Of a stretch of 64,000 bases of DNA, positions 11,966 to 23,045 are shown in pieces. Within the stretch, counting starts at the first letter, position 1, and each line of letters opens with the position of its first letter. The notes below the pieces were generated by a model. That model did no database searches, had not been told where the DNA came from, and saw only the letters and a program-made list of their open reading frames with translations. The translations under genes and the position numbers were made by a program. Source of the DNA: Opeltia flavorubescens (lineage: Eukaryota; Ascomycota; Lecanoromycetes; Teloschistales; Teloschistaceae); contig KE546982.1 of assembly GCA_000442125.1 (NCBI GenBank), forward strand, positions 767,889 to 831,888. The letters are read 5' to 3'.

Positions 11966-13151
11966 ATGAACATGACTCAGTCAACGCCAGCTATAGCTGC
12001 TGGATATGCTCGAGATGAGGAGAGTCAGCAGCTAGTGGGAAAGAAGAGGCGAGGGGAAGTTAGTGAGAATCATCGCTTCCTGCCCAATGAACAGCCGTGG
12101 CAAAGACGACGAGAAGTAAGCAGAATTATCTAAAACGTGTTAATCAGGAGTAAAATTAAACTTAATATGGCGAAATTTCTTAGGTAATTTTATATAAGCA
12201 GCACATTTCCCTAACGGTGACCACTCGCTATCGCGGGATATATAGTGGTCCAAATTCACCAGAGATGGTGACCATGACAGCTGGTCAACATGAATTAGAG
12301 CATCAAAACAAGGCTTTAAAGACGTAATCTTCTCAACAGCAGCAACAACAAGTTCAGCCTTCTTCCTCTCCCTCTCCCTCACCTCAAGCTTCTCGCAAAG
12401 ACGAACATAAACCCGATAAACTTATATCCTCGGTCTCTACCGTCTATAGCGCGTACAGCCGTCTCACGAACCAAATATACCTTACTATATACTCTCACCG
12501 CTTGTTCAGGGAGACGATCAAGGAAATCCTCTATAGGTTAGAAGCGGGTGAGATTTTGACGAATAACACTATTGAGATACTAAAGGGACTGGCGCAGGAG
12601 GTGAGTAGGGCAGAGGTCGAACTGGAGATGGTGAGGGAGTCTAGCGATAGATTTAAGGGGGATGCCGTAGGTTTGTGGAATCGGGTTGGGAGTGGTAAGT
12701 AAGGGGAAGATGTAAGGAGTTAGAGCGGTAGGAAGACGGGAAGACTGCGATTGAGGAAAACTATCGATTGATTGTTTAGGAAATTCGAACATATATCTTA
12801 CAGGGCTAAAAGGGAGGTATACGGCAATTGACAGGTCTTATAGGGGAATGGGGATGATTGTAGAGGGTGCGTAAGGCACCATTTGGTAGGTTTCTGCAAT
12901 AAACGGCAATAATTAACTCAGCATTTCTTATATATTAGAAGGAACTAGCAGCAAGTAAAGGAAAATCCGCTGAATTTGATTGTGAGTGTCTTGATGATGA
13001 AGAAAAGGTGGGGGTTCTATATTTTTCGGTCCCGGATATGCCGTTCTTGTTCTGGATGCTAGCGCAGGAGTATCGGCCGGATTCCCCAAGAAAACCGGTA
13101 CGCGCCGGAGAGTACAGTCAAATCACCACCCTGGGAAGGCGTTACTCTTAG
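11966..13151 (+). CDS. Four-exon gene of unknown function (one in-frame stop)
   Basis: Splice signals and frame agree on exons 11,966-12,115, 12,202-12,694, 12,804-12,866 and 12,952-13,151. The introns are 86, 109 and 85 nt, with donors GTAAGC, GTAAGT and GTGCGT and acceptors GCAG, ACAG and GCAG. Coding length is 906 nt, or 302 codons with the final TAG. Exon 1 is charged and ends QPWQRRRE. Exon 2 has a run of six glutamines, a serine-proline stretch, then a coiled-coil-like helix (LFRETIKEILYRLEAGEIL...). Exon 4 is acidic then hydrophobic (DCECLDDEEKVGVLYFSV, MPFLFWMLAQEYRP). A TAA at 12,325-12,327 interrupts exon 2. It may be a CAA-to-TAA change just before the glutamine run, or lie in a small intron (12,268-12,339, weak GTGACC donor). 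A minus frame at 12,140-12,382 competes. Family unknown. Confidence 0.4.
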
Positions 13152-14039
13152 ATATCGGAGACAGTTAATGAAATAATGCTAACGAACGGCTCCTAGAATG
13201 GGATGCAGCGAACCTAAATGCCGTCGATCTTGTTACCTGAGGAGAATTAGTAACCTGCCTGTTTCTAAGAAGAACATCCTGCTATGGCACCTTGAAGATC
13301 CTCAAGAAACACAGCGAATAATAATACTTCCTAATTAATATATATAAGCAAGTCATCCGAAAACTCCAAGAGCTACATATCGTAGACAAAGTCCCCACCT
13401 TGTCGATAGCCTTTATAAGTCTCAATTAGACTATAGACTTCGTTGCTATCTTACAAAGGTCGCTATCGGTATTATTCGTAAGATCGAAAGTACTGATTTG
13501 CCTACCCTCCCAATTCCATTTCCAAAGGTGGGAGTTTTGCGAGCGATCTTTTCCGTGCCTATCACCAAGCTTCTAGGCTCCCAGGATCTTCTAAGAGGGA
13601 TCAATCGAGTAACAGCGATATGGTCAAGTATAGTGGCCAACAGAAACGTTAGGGTCTAATACGTGCAAGAATCGATGAGGCATCCTCTCTTATTACCCCC
13701 TGCTTCGCCAGACGTTCGCACTGAATAGAATGAAGAGCATAAATTCCTCAAGGCTTAGGAGACAGCGTATACGGAGGACATATTGCTCTTACCCAAGACA
13801 GATAAGAGGATGGATTATCATGGATCACTATCACCGACTTGCGGGAGAATGCTACAGGGACGAGAATGAGTATTAATGATTTGATCCAGCGCTACACGCG
13901 GATTTAGGCCAACGTGATCCGTCTAGGTAAACGAGACGTGAGTTTTGCAATTTCTCTCCAACCGCTCTCTCTTACCTTAAGCCTCCTTCCCTCTTTCCTC
14001 TTTTCCTCGACAATAATACCAATAATAGACTAACCTTGA
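13152..14039. other. No supported gene
   Basis: Short frames only, with TpA-tinged composition. Could contain the 3' end of the preceding gene if its real stop lies further on. Confidence 0.35.
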
Positions 14040-14528
14040 CTAAAACTCAATCTTTTCTTTACTACCTGCACTACCGTTGAAGACAAATTGAATCATGAAG
14101 AATGGCCACTTATAGCTACCCATATGGCCAATAACGGCAGCTCCAGAGCCAAGCACCCCCCCTACCCCTCCCGCCTTAAACACTACTGCAACGCAATTCA
14201 AATCTCTTATCTCTCGGTTGTTCTGGTCGGTGGTAACTACAGCTTTGTGCAATTCTTGGACGTTTGCCGTTGACGACGGTCTAGTTGAAAGCCGTCTCTG
14301 CAGAGGGAGGAGATGCGTAGTGTAATTAGAGCGGAAGGCCGCTCTACATATCAGCGCTTTCAAACTAATAGAGATCGTTCGGGTAAGTCCACTGATTAGA
14401 GAGAGAAACTCGACTACTAGGGATGATTTTGAGGAAGTAAGAAGTAGAGCAACCAGGAAGGAGTCGCCATCGTGGCTGCTTCGCATTGAATTTGAGAAGG
14501 AAGACCGTACAGGCATCAGACTGTACAA
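14040..14528 (-). CDS. Unassigned 162-codon open frame
   Basis: The minus-strand frame has a serine- and leucine-rich N-terminal half and a glycine-rich patch (FKAGGVGGVLGSGAAVIGHMG) near the C-terminus. No family recognised. An overlapping minus frame (14,365-14,613) and a plus frame (14,088-14,273) weaken the case. Confidence 0.2.
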   Translation of the reverse strand: MYSLMPVRSSFSNSMRSSHDGDSFLVALLLTSSKSSLVVEFLSLISGLTRTISISLKALICRAAFRSNYTTHLLPLQRRLSTRPSSTANVQELHKAVVTTDQNNREIRDLNCVAVVFKAGGVGGVLGSGAAVIGHMGSYKWPFFMIQFVFNGSAGSKEKIEF

Positions 14529-14786
14529 GTAAAGATATGGTATTGAGCCAAATTACTGTAAGGAACATAGGAAGGAGAAATACATTTTCAGTCTGCAAAC
14601 CCCTTTTGATCAATCAAGTCCTTCAGGACCACAAGATTCCTGCCTGTAGTTATCACGCAAGCATCCCTATCCACCCCGGTGAACGCCAACAAGTAAGGGT
14701 ATCTCGAAGTAAAACTACTCAAAGAGATTGCGCAATCCTAGCCCCTACCCACTGCCTTGCTTGATCATCCTCCATCTTTACCAGGC

Positions 14787-16095
14787 CTACACCCCCGCGA
14801 TCTTTGCTGGGCGCGAGAAAAACGTAGCCATGTCAATGAGGTGCTGTACCGTACGCTCAGGACCGAATTCAAAGTATTCAGGCGATGGTGGCAATTTAAT
14901 TCGCTTATTATCACTCAGCTGCTTGTAATCAAGGCTCTGCGGTCTTGATCGGGGCTTTCGCGAAGTGACGAGTTCCATTAGTGGCTGCTGCATGTGGCGC
15001 TGCTGTTGTCCAGATTGCTGCAACGTTTGCACGCGGACGGAACGTCGCGATGGTAGAGATTTGCCGCCCTTCTGTGTTGGAGTGCTGTGAGGAGAGGACT
15101 GCTTGCTTGATCCGTCTCCATCATCGTTATTCCCATGGTCTCTTGGAGGATCTCGATGAGTACCCGAGGCTTTCTCTCGTCGAGTGGCCTTTATTCGGAG
15201 CAGCTGCCGATCATTATCAAGGTAAAGTCGCACCAAGTCTTGAAAGTCAGAGGGGGCCTCAGGTAGGAGTATAGTGGGTACCATGGAAGATTTCATGATG
15301 GCGGCCATCGGGTCGCCATGCCATTCACGCTGGCCCCCATTGCCAATGTCCAAGGTTCGTCCATCTCCAGCCATGAATTGCTTCACCACCCAGCATGAAT
15401 ACAGTCCTCCGATACTGCTTGCGTTCGCTTGACCAAGCGCAACTTGATTGAGCTTGTAGTCCTCCGCCGTAGGTGCTATACGCGGTAGAATTACTCCGGT
15501 TTCTTGTAGGTGCAGTCGACGCCGGCTAAAATCAGACTCTTCTCTGCTGATAAAGAATGGGAGGTCACATGGTAGAAGCAACCAATGGTGACGCGGAGCG
15601 TCGAAGTAAGGGTGACATGTCGTGCAAAGCATGATGCCATTTGCTGTGTACGACAGCTCTCCTATATTCACTAAGCCCTGCTGTTTCCAGTCGTGGAAGA
15701 ACTGTAAGCTGTGAGTCTATAGATCCTCTCGTCACGATGTCCAGCCTTACAAATCTCTCGTGAGCTTCAATGACGTGAGCGACCTCGAGGGGATCGTTGC
15801 GCCCGCAGATCCAGCATAGCGATCCAAACCTCCGGATGGCATTTTTGGTGGTCGCTGCGAAGGATGTTTGGGTGATTGATGAACGCCTGGATGCAGGACG
15901 AGAGGTAGAACGAGGACGGGATGCAGGTCCAGGATCTACAGGATGACTACTAGAGTAGGGTTGTGGGTGAGGAGCCTGCGATAACGGCGAGCGTCGATTG
16001 GATGGCGCGTCTTCAATTGATGGGACGAGCCACTGGTGACTGTCGGGTGGTGTTGGTGGAACCTCGACTCTAAAGTCTTGACTCTGATTAGGCAT
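14787..16095 (-). CDS. Fungal HNH endonuclease-domain protein (two exons)
   Basis: Minus-strand exons 16,095-15,751 and 15,701-14,787 flank a 49-nt intron (GTAAGG...TTACAG, phase 0), giving about 419 aa from ATG at 16,095. Residues 1-90 are proline/serine-rich and probably disordered. The HNH fold follows: C94-W-I-C97, A-H107-V, N136, then LC141-TTC144-H145 and F-D149. These are the zinc and catalytic positions of the fungal HNH class, which hydrolyse phosphodiester bonds with a metal. The C-terminal half holds a conserved-looking helical stretch, then a basic, glutamine-rich low-complexity tail. Splicing joins the AH and N/LCxxCH halves that lie in different frames, strong support for the model. 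Nuclease activity and cellular role are inferred; these proteins are lineage-expanded and mostly unstudied. Confidence 0.75.
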
Positions 16096-16475
16096 CGTGT
16101 GATGAATAAGGAAAGCGATACGATTCGCCGAGCTGAGACTGAGAAGGTACGGACAAGGCTGTCGATGTGCGAAACTAGATGAGGTAGAGAGGCGGTCTGC
16201 AGTAGAACATCCTCATAAACCCGTGTGGTCAACATCAAGTGATAGAGAGGCGCAGCATTGATGCTATGATAAAACGTAGATGCCGCTTCATGTTTTTGCT
16301 CGAAGAACTTACAAAGATTTTGCACCTCAGGCACCCCGCTGAATCCGGTGCCGAGCGGATATAAGATAAGATAAGATGACTCTTCATCTCGCCGAGATCC
16401 GAGGTTAATCACATGAAGCTTACGAAGTTGCCACTCAATATTCTCCATCACCTTATACACCAGAAATCTTGACAC
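16096..16475 (-). CDS. Open frame just upstream of the HNH gene, possible 5' exon
   Basis: A minus frame from 16,475 (ATG codons at its start and at residue 10) reads as a plausible protein for about 125 residues: MENIEWQLRKLHVINLGS..., then a helical FFEQKHEAASTFYHS segment. It continues out of frame over the HNH exon. It may be a separate small gene, an upstream exon of the HNH gene, or chance. No motif recognised. Confidence 0.25.
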
Positions 16476-16499
16476 CTACACCTATTTCGCCTGATGAAT

Positions 16500-19166
16500 G
16501 CACCAAATATTATGAGATATGTCCTCTCAGCCTATATGCACCACCCTACTATCTTCCAGCGTTACATAACGATTGATCCAATACTCGAGGACTTTGGCTC
16601 CACAAGGGCACAAGCTATGTGCGCATTCCCATCAGAATGCAGCATGGGAATGCACGAACTCGGGCTCCATTTAACACCTTGAAATCCAACTAATCAGAGT
16701 CGATTCTTCAGACTGGGCATTCACCGCACCCCCCAGCTCGCCGCTACACGCCCCTTGTTCGCCGCAGCACCCCTCTCCGAACACGGGAAGAAGCAAGTCT
16801 TCGTTAGGACACGAGGTGGAAGCACTGCTTATAGTCGTATAGGACATGGAACGAGGAATACAGATCAATTCTAGTCAAAGAGTGTCTACCAGCTTGGCAC
16901 CCCTACCTTTGCTCTCGTTTTACCAACTTGCTCCCGCCCGCCTTTGAACCTCCTGCAGCCTTGAGCGTGCCTGAATTCTTTACCAAGTCCGGTCGAGGGC
17001 ATCTTATCGCATCGGTGTGTTTGGGACTATTGCATTGACGGCGTAGTATAGAAGGAACTGGAGCGGCGGGGAGGATGTGAGGAACTCTCTTGCGAGGGAA
17101 TCGATGATCTGGGAGGTCAGACGTGTCCGCACCGCTTCAACGACACAAGAGCTATGGGCTCAGGAAAAGGTTTTTGAACGTGGTGTCAGTGTCAAACGTC
17201 CAGATCTCCTGCAGGCCAAACCACAGGGGGGATCTGTCCGTTGTGCGTCAGACACTGCGGAAAAGTAGCCTCTTTGTTGTTCATTTATGTGGTGTGAACG
17301 CATGTCGTCTCAGACTGTTGCTGGTTTCCTTGAGTTTCGACTCTGCGTCACTGACTACACCGTTTCTAATCACAACTGAGCAGCAATGCACCACTCAGGC
17401 ATGCTATACCAGGTCATGATCTTTTGCTTGCTCAATAGATGCACCCAGTACTACGCTTGTTGGCAATTTCTATCAGGTGTTGGCCCATCATGGGCTCGAA
17501 TGAAGATTTCAGGCAAAATTGCCGCAGCAGGGTCATCTGGTGCAGGTATGGAATGACTGTGTTAATTGATAGCCAAGCAGTCGAACGCACTGCGGGCGCC
17601 CAAAGCGGTTGAGCAAGTATGCAAAACGTCGATTCATTCTTCTGCCGTCGATCGCCAGAGTGCGATTTGCTGTTTAATTATCTACGAAACTGTATTGCCG
17701 TCCCAGTCAAGGATACGAAAAGTGTTTTCGTCCAATCGCAGTTTGCGACGAGACTCCGACAAAATCGGCAGCTTCAGGTGATCGAGCAAAGCGGTCTCAA
17801 CAAGCGGCACCATTGAGATCGAGTCACGGTTGTGGAATCATTACACGTTGAAGGTACACGTCGTAAACCAGGCGCAGAAGGACGTGAATAGACGAGCACA
17901 CGAGCAAAGGTATGGGCAAAAGGGCAAGCGATAATATAGAAGTAGACAGATGACAATGGACTCTGAACCAAATTCGAAGTGCGGGACCCCCCCCAAAGAC
18001 GTCTTTTGCTCAGTATATCTGCTCAGCTGTGTCATCCTTACTGACGATATCGTCCACCACTCCCATGATTTGCATTATTTGCTTCGCGCCACCTAAATGA
18101 TCCTTTCGAAGAGCGATTTCAGTAGTCGGTCTTCCATTGCGCTCGTGTTAGCTGGTGTTTTGACCATTCTGTATTAATATTATCAAATCTCCCATCCCAT
18201 TCGCGAGCTCCTTTGGCCGGGGACTGACGTTGGTTCTTCCTCACAGGGTCATTCTAATCAATTGGTCCAGCTGCGACGAAGCCCTGATTGCGAAATTGGT
18301 CATGCAGATGCCCCTTGTAACCCGATTTGCCCCTTCGCCAGCCCACGTGGAAATGGGAGATTCGAAGCACCTTAGTTGCTGGCACTCCATGGAACTCAGT
18401 CAAGCATCGACGATGCTTGCGGACTCTCGCTGAACTGTAGCACGAACGCCCTGCTGGATAACAAGCAACTACTCTTTGTTTTCTGACGCGTCCAGAGCTG
18501 GTCGAGCCATCAACGACCGAACATGGGTGCTTCGGCAGCTACCGGTCTGAACCACGTGTTGCATTGCCCGAAAACTTGCCTATGTCACACCCCCTTCAAC
18601 TCTTCTCTTGCTCCCGAGCCTCGAGTAGGAAAGATGACAATTGCAAGTCAGATGACGGTTCTGGCCTTTAGTAGTCAGTGCTTGGTCGGCAGTGAAGCCT
18701 CAAGGGTGTACCGGATTTCCAAACCATCCAGCTCTTCCTCTCAGCGATGTGGGTTGCGCTTGGGGCGGTAAGAGATCCTATCACGGTGCTCAGTTAGTAT
18801 ATAGCTGTGAATGGAAGGATATCAGGCCTTACACGCCTTGTTTGAACGCGGTCCTGGCGCTGAGAGGCCGCAAGGTGGCTTGCATCACCGGTCCAAGGTC
18901 AGCGCTGCGATCAGAGGTTTGATTGTGATTGTAGTAGCCATAGGGTCTTGAGAGCTTGTATAATACCTGAGGAAGCTATCAGCTCGGTCGGCGTACGGTT
19001 GGGCTAAGATGATGTGCCGAGGTGAGGTACTGCGAAGGCGGTGGATCCTACGTCCGAAATGAGCACGCCTTCTCTGTCGCACTGTGGAGAGCAAGGACTT
19101 GCCACAGGCTTACTTCGTATGTCGGTAGCAGCTGTAGCAGGATAGAAGTGTTGATCGATTGAATAA
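16500..19166. other. No supported gene; possible decayed N-terminal part of DUF4419
   Basis: Many short overlapping frames exist and none carries a recognisable domain. The last 150 bp before 19,167, read in the DUF4419 frame, show weak similarity to the expected upstream part of that domain but with stops. I see no RNA genes. Confidence 0.35.
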
Positions 19167-19838
19167 GGACTGGCTGAAAGCAATCGTGACGGGATCCCCT
19201 CCGTCACCTTATTGGGAGAAAAGTCCGCTCAGGTACTTCTTCTAGGAAAGTTGGACAAATTGGCGACGTTCGGAGAGGAACCCGCTCGGTTTTCCACGCT
19301 CCTAAAACCGATTTACGAGCGCTTCGTGGAATGCTTCACGGATCCACATAGTGAAAAAGTGACGGAATTCTGGGGTCGGATTTTCTGCGATGTTACTTTC
19401 GGGAGTGGGCATCGCGAGTATAATAGCTGGATCACGGCATTCTGCTTCTAGGACAAGGATAGTAATAATCTATACGATCGAAGTATGGTGGTAGAAAAGC
19501 GAAATGCAGAAGAGCTAGCTGCAATTAGAGCCCGTGGTGAAGAGCAAGACTATCCGTTACATCTAATAACTCCAGCTGAGGGATTACAGTTGGATGCGGT
19601 TAAGTATCACACCATAGACTCCAAGGATATATCTCCAGGATTTGCTTCTGTACCCGTCAAGCTTATTAACAATGGCTTGGATGGGAAGCACTTTGAAACG
19701 TCTCTTATTGCTGGGAGTGTTGGTATACAATACACGGCCTCTGGGGATTTTGGAGACGTCGGTCTCGACAGTCTGCAGCCGGTGGCAGGATGGTGGATGT
19801 TCATTGACAAAGAGATCGAACACGAGCGAAAGGTATGA
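19167..19838 (+). pseudogene. DUF4419 protein, C-terminal two thirds, one in-frame stop
   Basis: One continuous plus frame shows the hallmark blocks of fungal DUF4419 proteins in order. They are GIPSVTLLGE (19,191 on), LDKLATFGEEPARF, ERFVECFTDPHS, FWGRI...SGxREYxxWITAFCF, SPGFASVPVKL, SLIAGSVGI, and near the end DSLQPVAGWWMF. The frame is broken by a TAG at 19,449-19,451, directly after AFCF, where family members have tryptophan (TGG). Upstream a TAA at 19,164 closes the frame, and the N-terminal part of the domain is missing or unrecognisable. The sequence is otherwise well preserved, so inactivation looks recent. DUF4419 has no established biochemical role. The 3' end may be a donor (AAAG|GTATGA at about 19,832) rather than the TGA at 19,836. 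Confidence 0.75.
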
Positions 19839-20896
19839 TGCCAAGAAAGTCATCGACTTGTGGTTGGCAAAAAGGATGTCGCTTGATGTTGCGACTCATC
19901 TGACACTGTCGCTGCTGCTACAATGACAATTTTTGGAGGCGCGATAGAATGTTCGACACGATAATACTTAAAGGGTTGTCTGACTGTAAGAGGTACTGGT
20001 ACTATCTAGATAGATAAAAGAGACAGGTAATCATAAAATAAAATGCTTTGAACTTATACACTGTTATTCTATCTAACTCCTTTCCCTTCAAAAGTATTAC
20101 GTGCGGTAATAGAGACGGTATGTGAAATCTCGCGGATATACCATCCATACTTCCTTCTTATCCTTCTTATAGCATAATCAAACGCATTGTACAGACTATA
20201 GACCAAGATGATTGGGCGGATATAGCTTTGCCGGCTATAGGTACTGATGGGGATATCGGGGTCACCTTTCCGGCGAAGCATTTGTCAGATCAGAATTCTG
20301 CACCAAAATGGGGCCCCACAGGGAACGTATTTTTGGGCAGTATTTAGGCTGAATTGATGTTTAACAGGATTAGATCCCGTTTTCGGTAACAGATTAAGGT
20401 AGGAAGCCGATAGCGGGCGACAGAGATATCGATGCCTAGGGTTTATATAAGGCAAGGTCGAAGCGGAGAAAGCAGATGTAGCATGAAAGATGGATAATAT
20501 CGTGGAGAGAGGAGTTGGAAGGCTACTACCCTAATTATTGTACATCACCGCCATCCGATTGTCACTTCGGGAAAGCTATAGTAGCGACAATATTCACGAT
20601 AGATCACCATAAAGTATATCTCTGTGCTTAATCCATAGTCAGTCTGAAGAACAACAGGATAGAGTAACGAGGAACATCATACCATATAAGACTCTCTCCA
20701 TGCCAAAATAACGCAATCCGATTCATGTGCCAACATTGAGCTTGATGGAGACGTGTTGAGAGCTCCTGCATAGATTGATATCATGTACTAATCTGCGTAA
20801 GCAGCTTTTTTGGTCCCTCGATGGGGCTTTGAGTCGTCTGATGGATGTCATACGCAGGGATCTTTGTTGATATTGGGGGATTTTACCTTAATGGTA
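19839..20896. other. No supported gene
   Basis: Intergenic stretch with short frames only. I see nothing recognisable. Confidence 0.4.
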
Positions 20897-21030
20897 TTAT
20901 GCGGAGCTGCAATTTTCACAGATTATGTGGTTGCAACTGCCATCATCGCATGTTGGATAGCGGTTGGCTCTCTCACTGCACTGACAGCAGTTCCAGCGGC
21001 CCCCTTTGCTTGAAAAAAGACAGGTCTGAC
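20897..21030 (-). pseudogene. Isolated cysteine-rich zinc-knuckle fragment
   Basis: The minus strand encodes GRWNCCQCSERANRYPTC, then CNHIICENC, ending in TAA at 20,897. This is the W-x-C-C-x-C...C...C-x-H-x2-C-x2-C arrangement seen in small fungal zinc-binding proteins. The frame stays open upstream to 21,286 without a convincing ATG or further domain. A possible acceptor (TTTTTTCAAG) lies just upstream of the motif, so it may be a 3' exon. Opposite-strand frames over the same DNA look hydrophobic but have no motif. Whether it is a live small gene or a leftover exon is unclear. Confidence 0.4.
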
Positions 21031-21688
21031 GACCACACACATCTTGGCTTGCGAACCTGGACGTAGTACGTATGAAGTTGCACATGATACGTCTACCCGA
21101 GGCACTGAAAGTGGCTTTGTCGCAATGGGAAATGCCCTGCTGATAGGTCTCATGCTCGCAAATATGAAGCTTCTTCCTACGGTGGCACATAGTGATAAGA
21201 CAATTGCTGAGAGATGTATCGAGAGAATGAGATGGAATCGAATTGCCAGGAGTATAGACCGAGACTGGCTTGCAGCGACTGGCCATATGTTACAGGACCG
21301 GCCTGAGCTTGCCATCTCTTTGACCATGGCTCAAGGCGTTTCATCGTGAAATTGGATGCACAGTGAAGCTACTTTTGTGTAAGCAGGCATCAACTGAAAC
21401 CGTGTTTCCCTTTGTCATTGATAGATGGGGTTTCAGATGACTTACGTGTTGTCATGAAATACTAGATTATAAACAAAGCCCGATGCTAATTTCGATATAC
21501 TCGGACCTTCGTTCACAAGACTTACCCCATCAATAGGAAATGATCTTAGGCAATAGTCGATAGCTGATTGTCATCTAGAATCGTGATCACGTGCAGAACT
21601 AGCGCGCGCGAATCGAGCCAAGCGCGTTGCGTTACGTTGGCTGCTCGCCAGTTTGTTGTCTATCAGCGCAGTCCAGTCTCCAGCAATC

Positions 21689-21695
21689 TATAAAT
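21689..21695 (+). promoter_or_regulatory. TATA-like element of the kinase-fold gene
   Basis: TATAAAT lies 49 bp upstream of the ATG chosen at 21,744, with a pyrimidine-rich CTTCTACGACCTACTAC leader between. Position and sequence fit a core promoter. Confidence 0.45.
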
Positions 21696-21743
21696 TGGGT
21701 CGTTACCATTTGCGAGTCACATTACCTTCTACGACCTACTACA

Positions 21744-22907
21744 ATGTCTACCATCGACACTGGCCCGCACACGCTTGCCTACACTGGTGATATTGTTCGG
21801 CACGCAGTCACGGATATGATTTGCGGTGGTAGTACAGAAGAATGTACCATACTCGTCATGTGCCGGGGCAAGAGATTGCATATCGATATTCATCCAGACA
21901 ATTTGCAGCACCACAAAGCGGAATACGCGCGATTGATCGATGGCCTCAAGAAATCGAACGACGACGCTGATTGCGATTTGGAATGGGTTGACCCCGAAGA
22001 GGAATTGTACGACTGGGCTCTGCGACCATTTCTTTCGCTCCTTCCAAAATTAATGCCGGAGCAACCAACTACTCCACAGAAGGCGACTGTGACAGAGTGC
22101 TTTGACCCACCAACCTTTTTCTTCGCTCTAGAATCTATCTGCGGGATTCTCACGGCTATTCCCAAGGCAGAAGAGCCCGAAGCTTCTCATTTCTGGATCC
22201 CTCGCATGAAGATCAAGCAATCCCTCATTCGGCCCGAACTTCTCATCGTTCGTCCCCAAGATCTGGAGGTGGTTTGGGATCCTCAACTCCAAGAAGGGCC
22301 GGACGCTGGACGAGTAAGCCTTGGTGTGAGCGATTACTACTTCTTGAAGCCCACCAACCACGATTCCGTACGAGAAATCACGAGAGAAGTCGAGACTCTC
22401 CTCCGCCTCCAAGACCTGGGCGTGACCGGGAAGATCCGGGCCCCGAAGCTCCATGGATATGTTCAGTACGAGGAGGAAGATCGGATCTCAGGGCTTTTGC
22501 TGACATATATTGATGCACGTGGGACTCTCGCTACTATGGTCCATTTTCAGGATCCTCTCGAGGAGGAAAAGAAGAAGTGGATGGATCAGATAGAAGTCAT
22601 GCTTGAGGCGATTCACCAAGCAGGCCTAGTTTGGGGAGATGCCAAAGCGGACAACATCTTGATCGATAAGGAAGATAACGCTTGGATTATTGATTTTGGA
22701 GGTTCATACACGCAGGGTTGGGTCGACAAGGATAAAGCAGAAACGGTGGAAGGGGACTTGCAGGGGCTGCTGGCAATCAAACGCTATCTTGGCTTCTGTT
22801 CAAGCGAGGAACCGAGACCTAGAGAGGGAGGAGAGGTAATTTGTGATGAGACTATATCGTCCTGTAAAGAAGTCGATGCTTTATGCGATGGAGTTATATC
22901 ATCGTGA
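21744..22907 (+). CDS. Protein kinase-fold protein, fungal
   Basis: A single-exon frame of 387 codons from ATG at 21,744. I chose this start over the upstream in-frame 21,627 because a TATA-like element lies between them. Residues 1-180 are an acidic region without a named domain. The kinase fold covers roughly 190-345: a candidate strand-3 lysine in YYFLKP, a helix-C glutamate in REITREVETLLRL, hinge-like LLLTYIDARGTL, the catalytic loop GDAKADN (D299, N304) and the metal-binding DFGG (D317). The usual HRD is replaced by W-G-D, as in atypical and small-molecule kinase-like families. The core residues for phosphotransfer are present, so activity is possible, but the substrate cannot be told. 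The tail after the C-lobe is short and acidic. No stops, frameshifts or introns are seen. Most likely a lineage-specific fungal kinase-like protein. Confidence 0.85.
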   Translation: MSTIDTGPHTLAYTGDIVRHAVTDMICGGSTEECTILVMCRGKRLHIDIHPDNLQHHKAEYARLIDGLKKSNDDADCDLEWVDPEEELYDWALRPFLSLLPKLMPEQPTTPQKATVTECFDPPTFFFALESICGILTAIPKAEEPEASHFWIPRMKIKQSLIRPELLIVRPQDLEVVWDPQLQEGPDAGRVSLGVSDYYFLKPTNHDSVREITREVETLLRLQDLGVTGKIRAPKLHGYVQYEEEDRISGLLLTYIDARGTLATMVHFQDPLEEEKKKWMDQIEVMLEAIHQAGLVWGDAKADNILIDKEDNAWIIDFGGSYTQGWVDKDKAETVEGDLQGLLAIKRYLGFCSSEEPRPREGGEVICDETISSCKEVDALCDGVISS

Positions 22908-23045
22908 GCATCTTTAAGTAAGTGTAATCGTTCTTCCAAGGTTTAGCATATTCTCATGTACAGCTCCAATGTCTAACACTCCAGGAAACGCTACTCGGTA
23001 TCTCACGTTGACAAGAAATGCTATATGCTCGAATCTTAAATGCCG

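Noticed and set aside
20810-21013. Plus-strand hydrophobic small protein
   Set aside because: It is the reverse complement of the cysteine-rich zinc-knuckle frame, which has a specific residue pattern.
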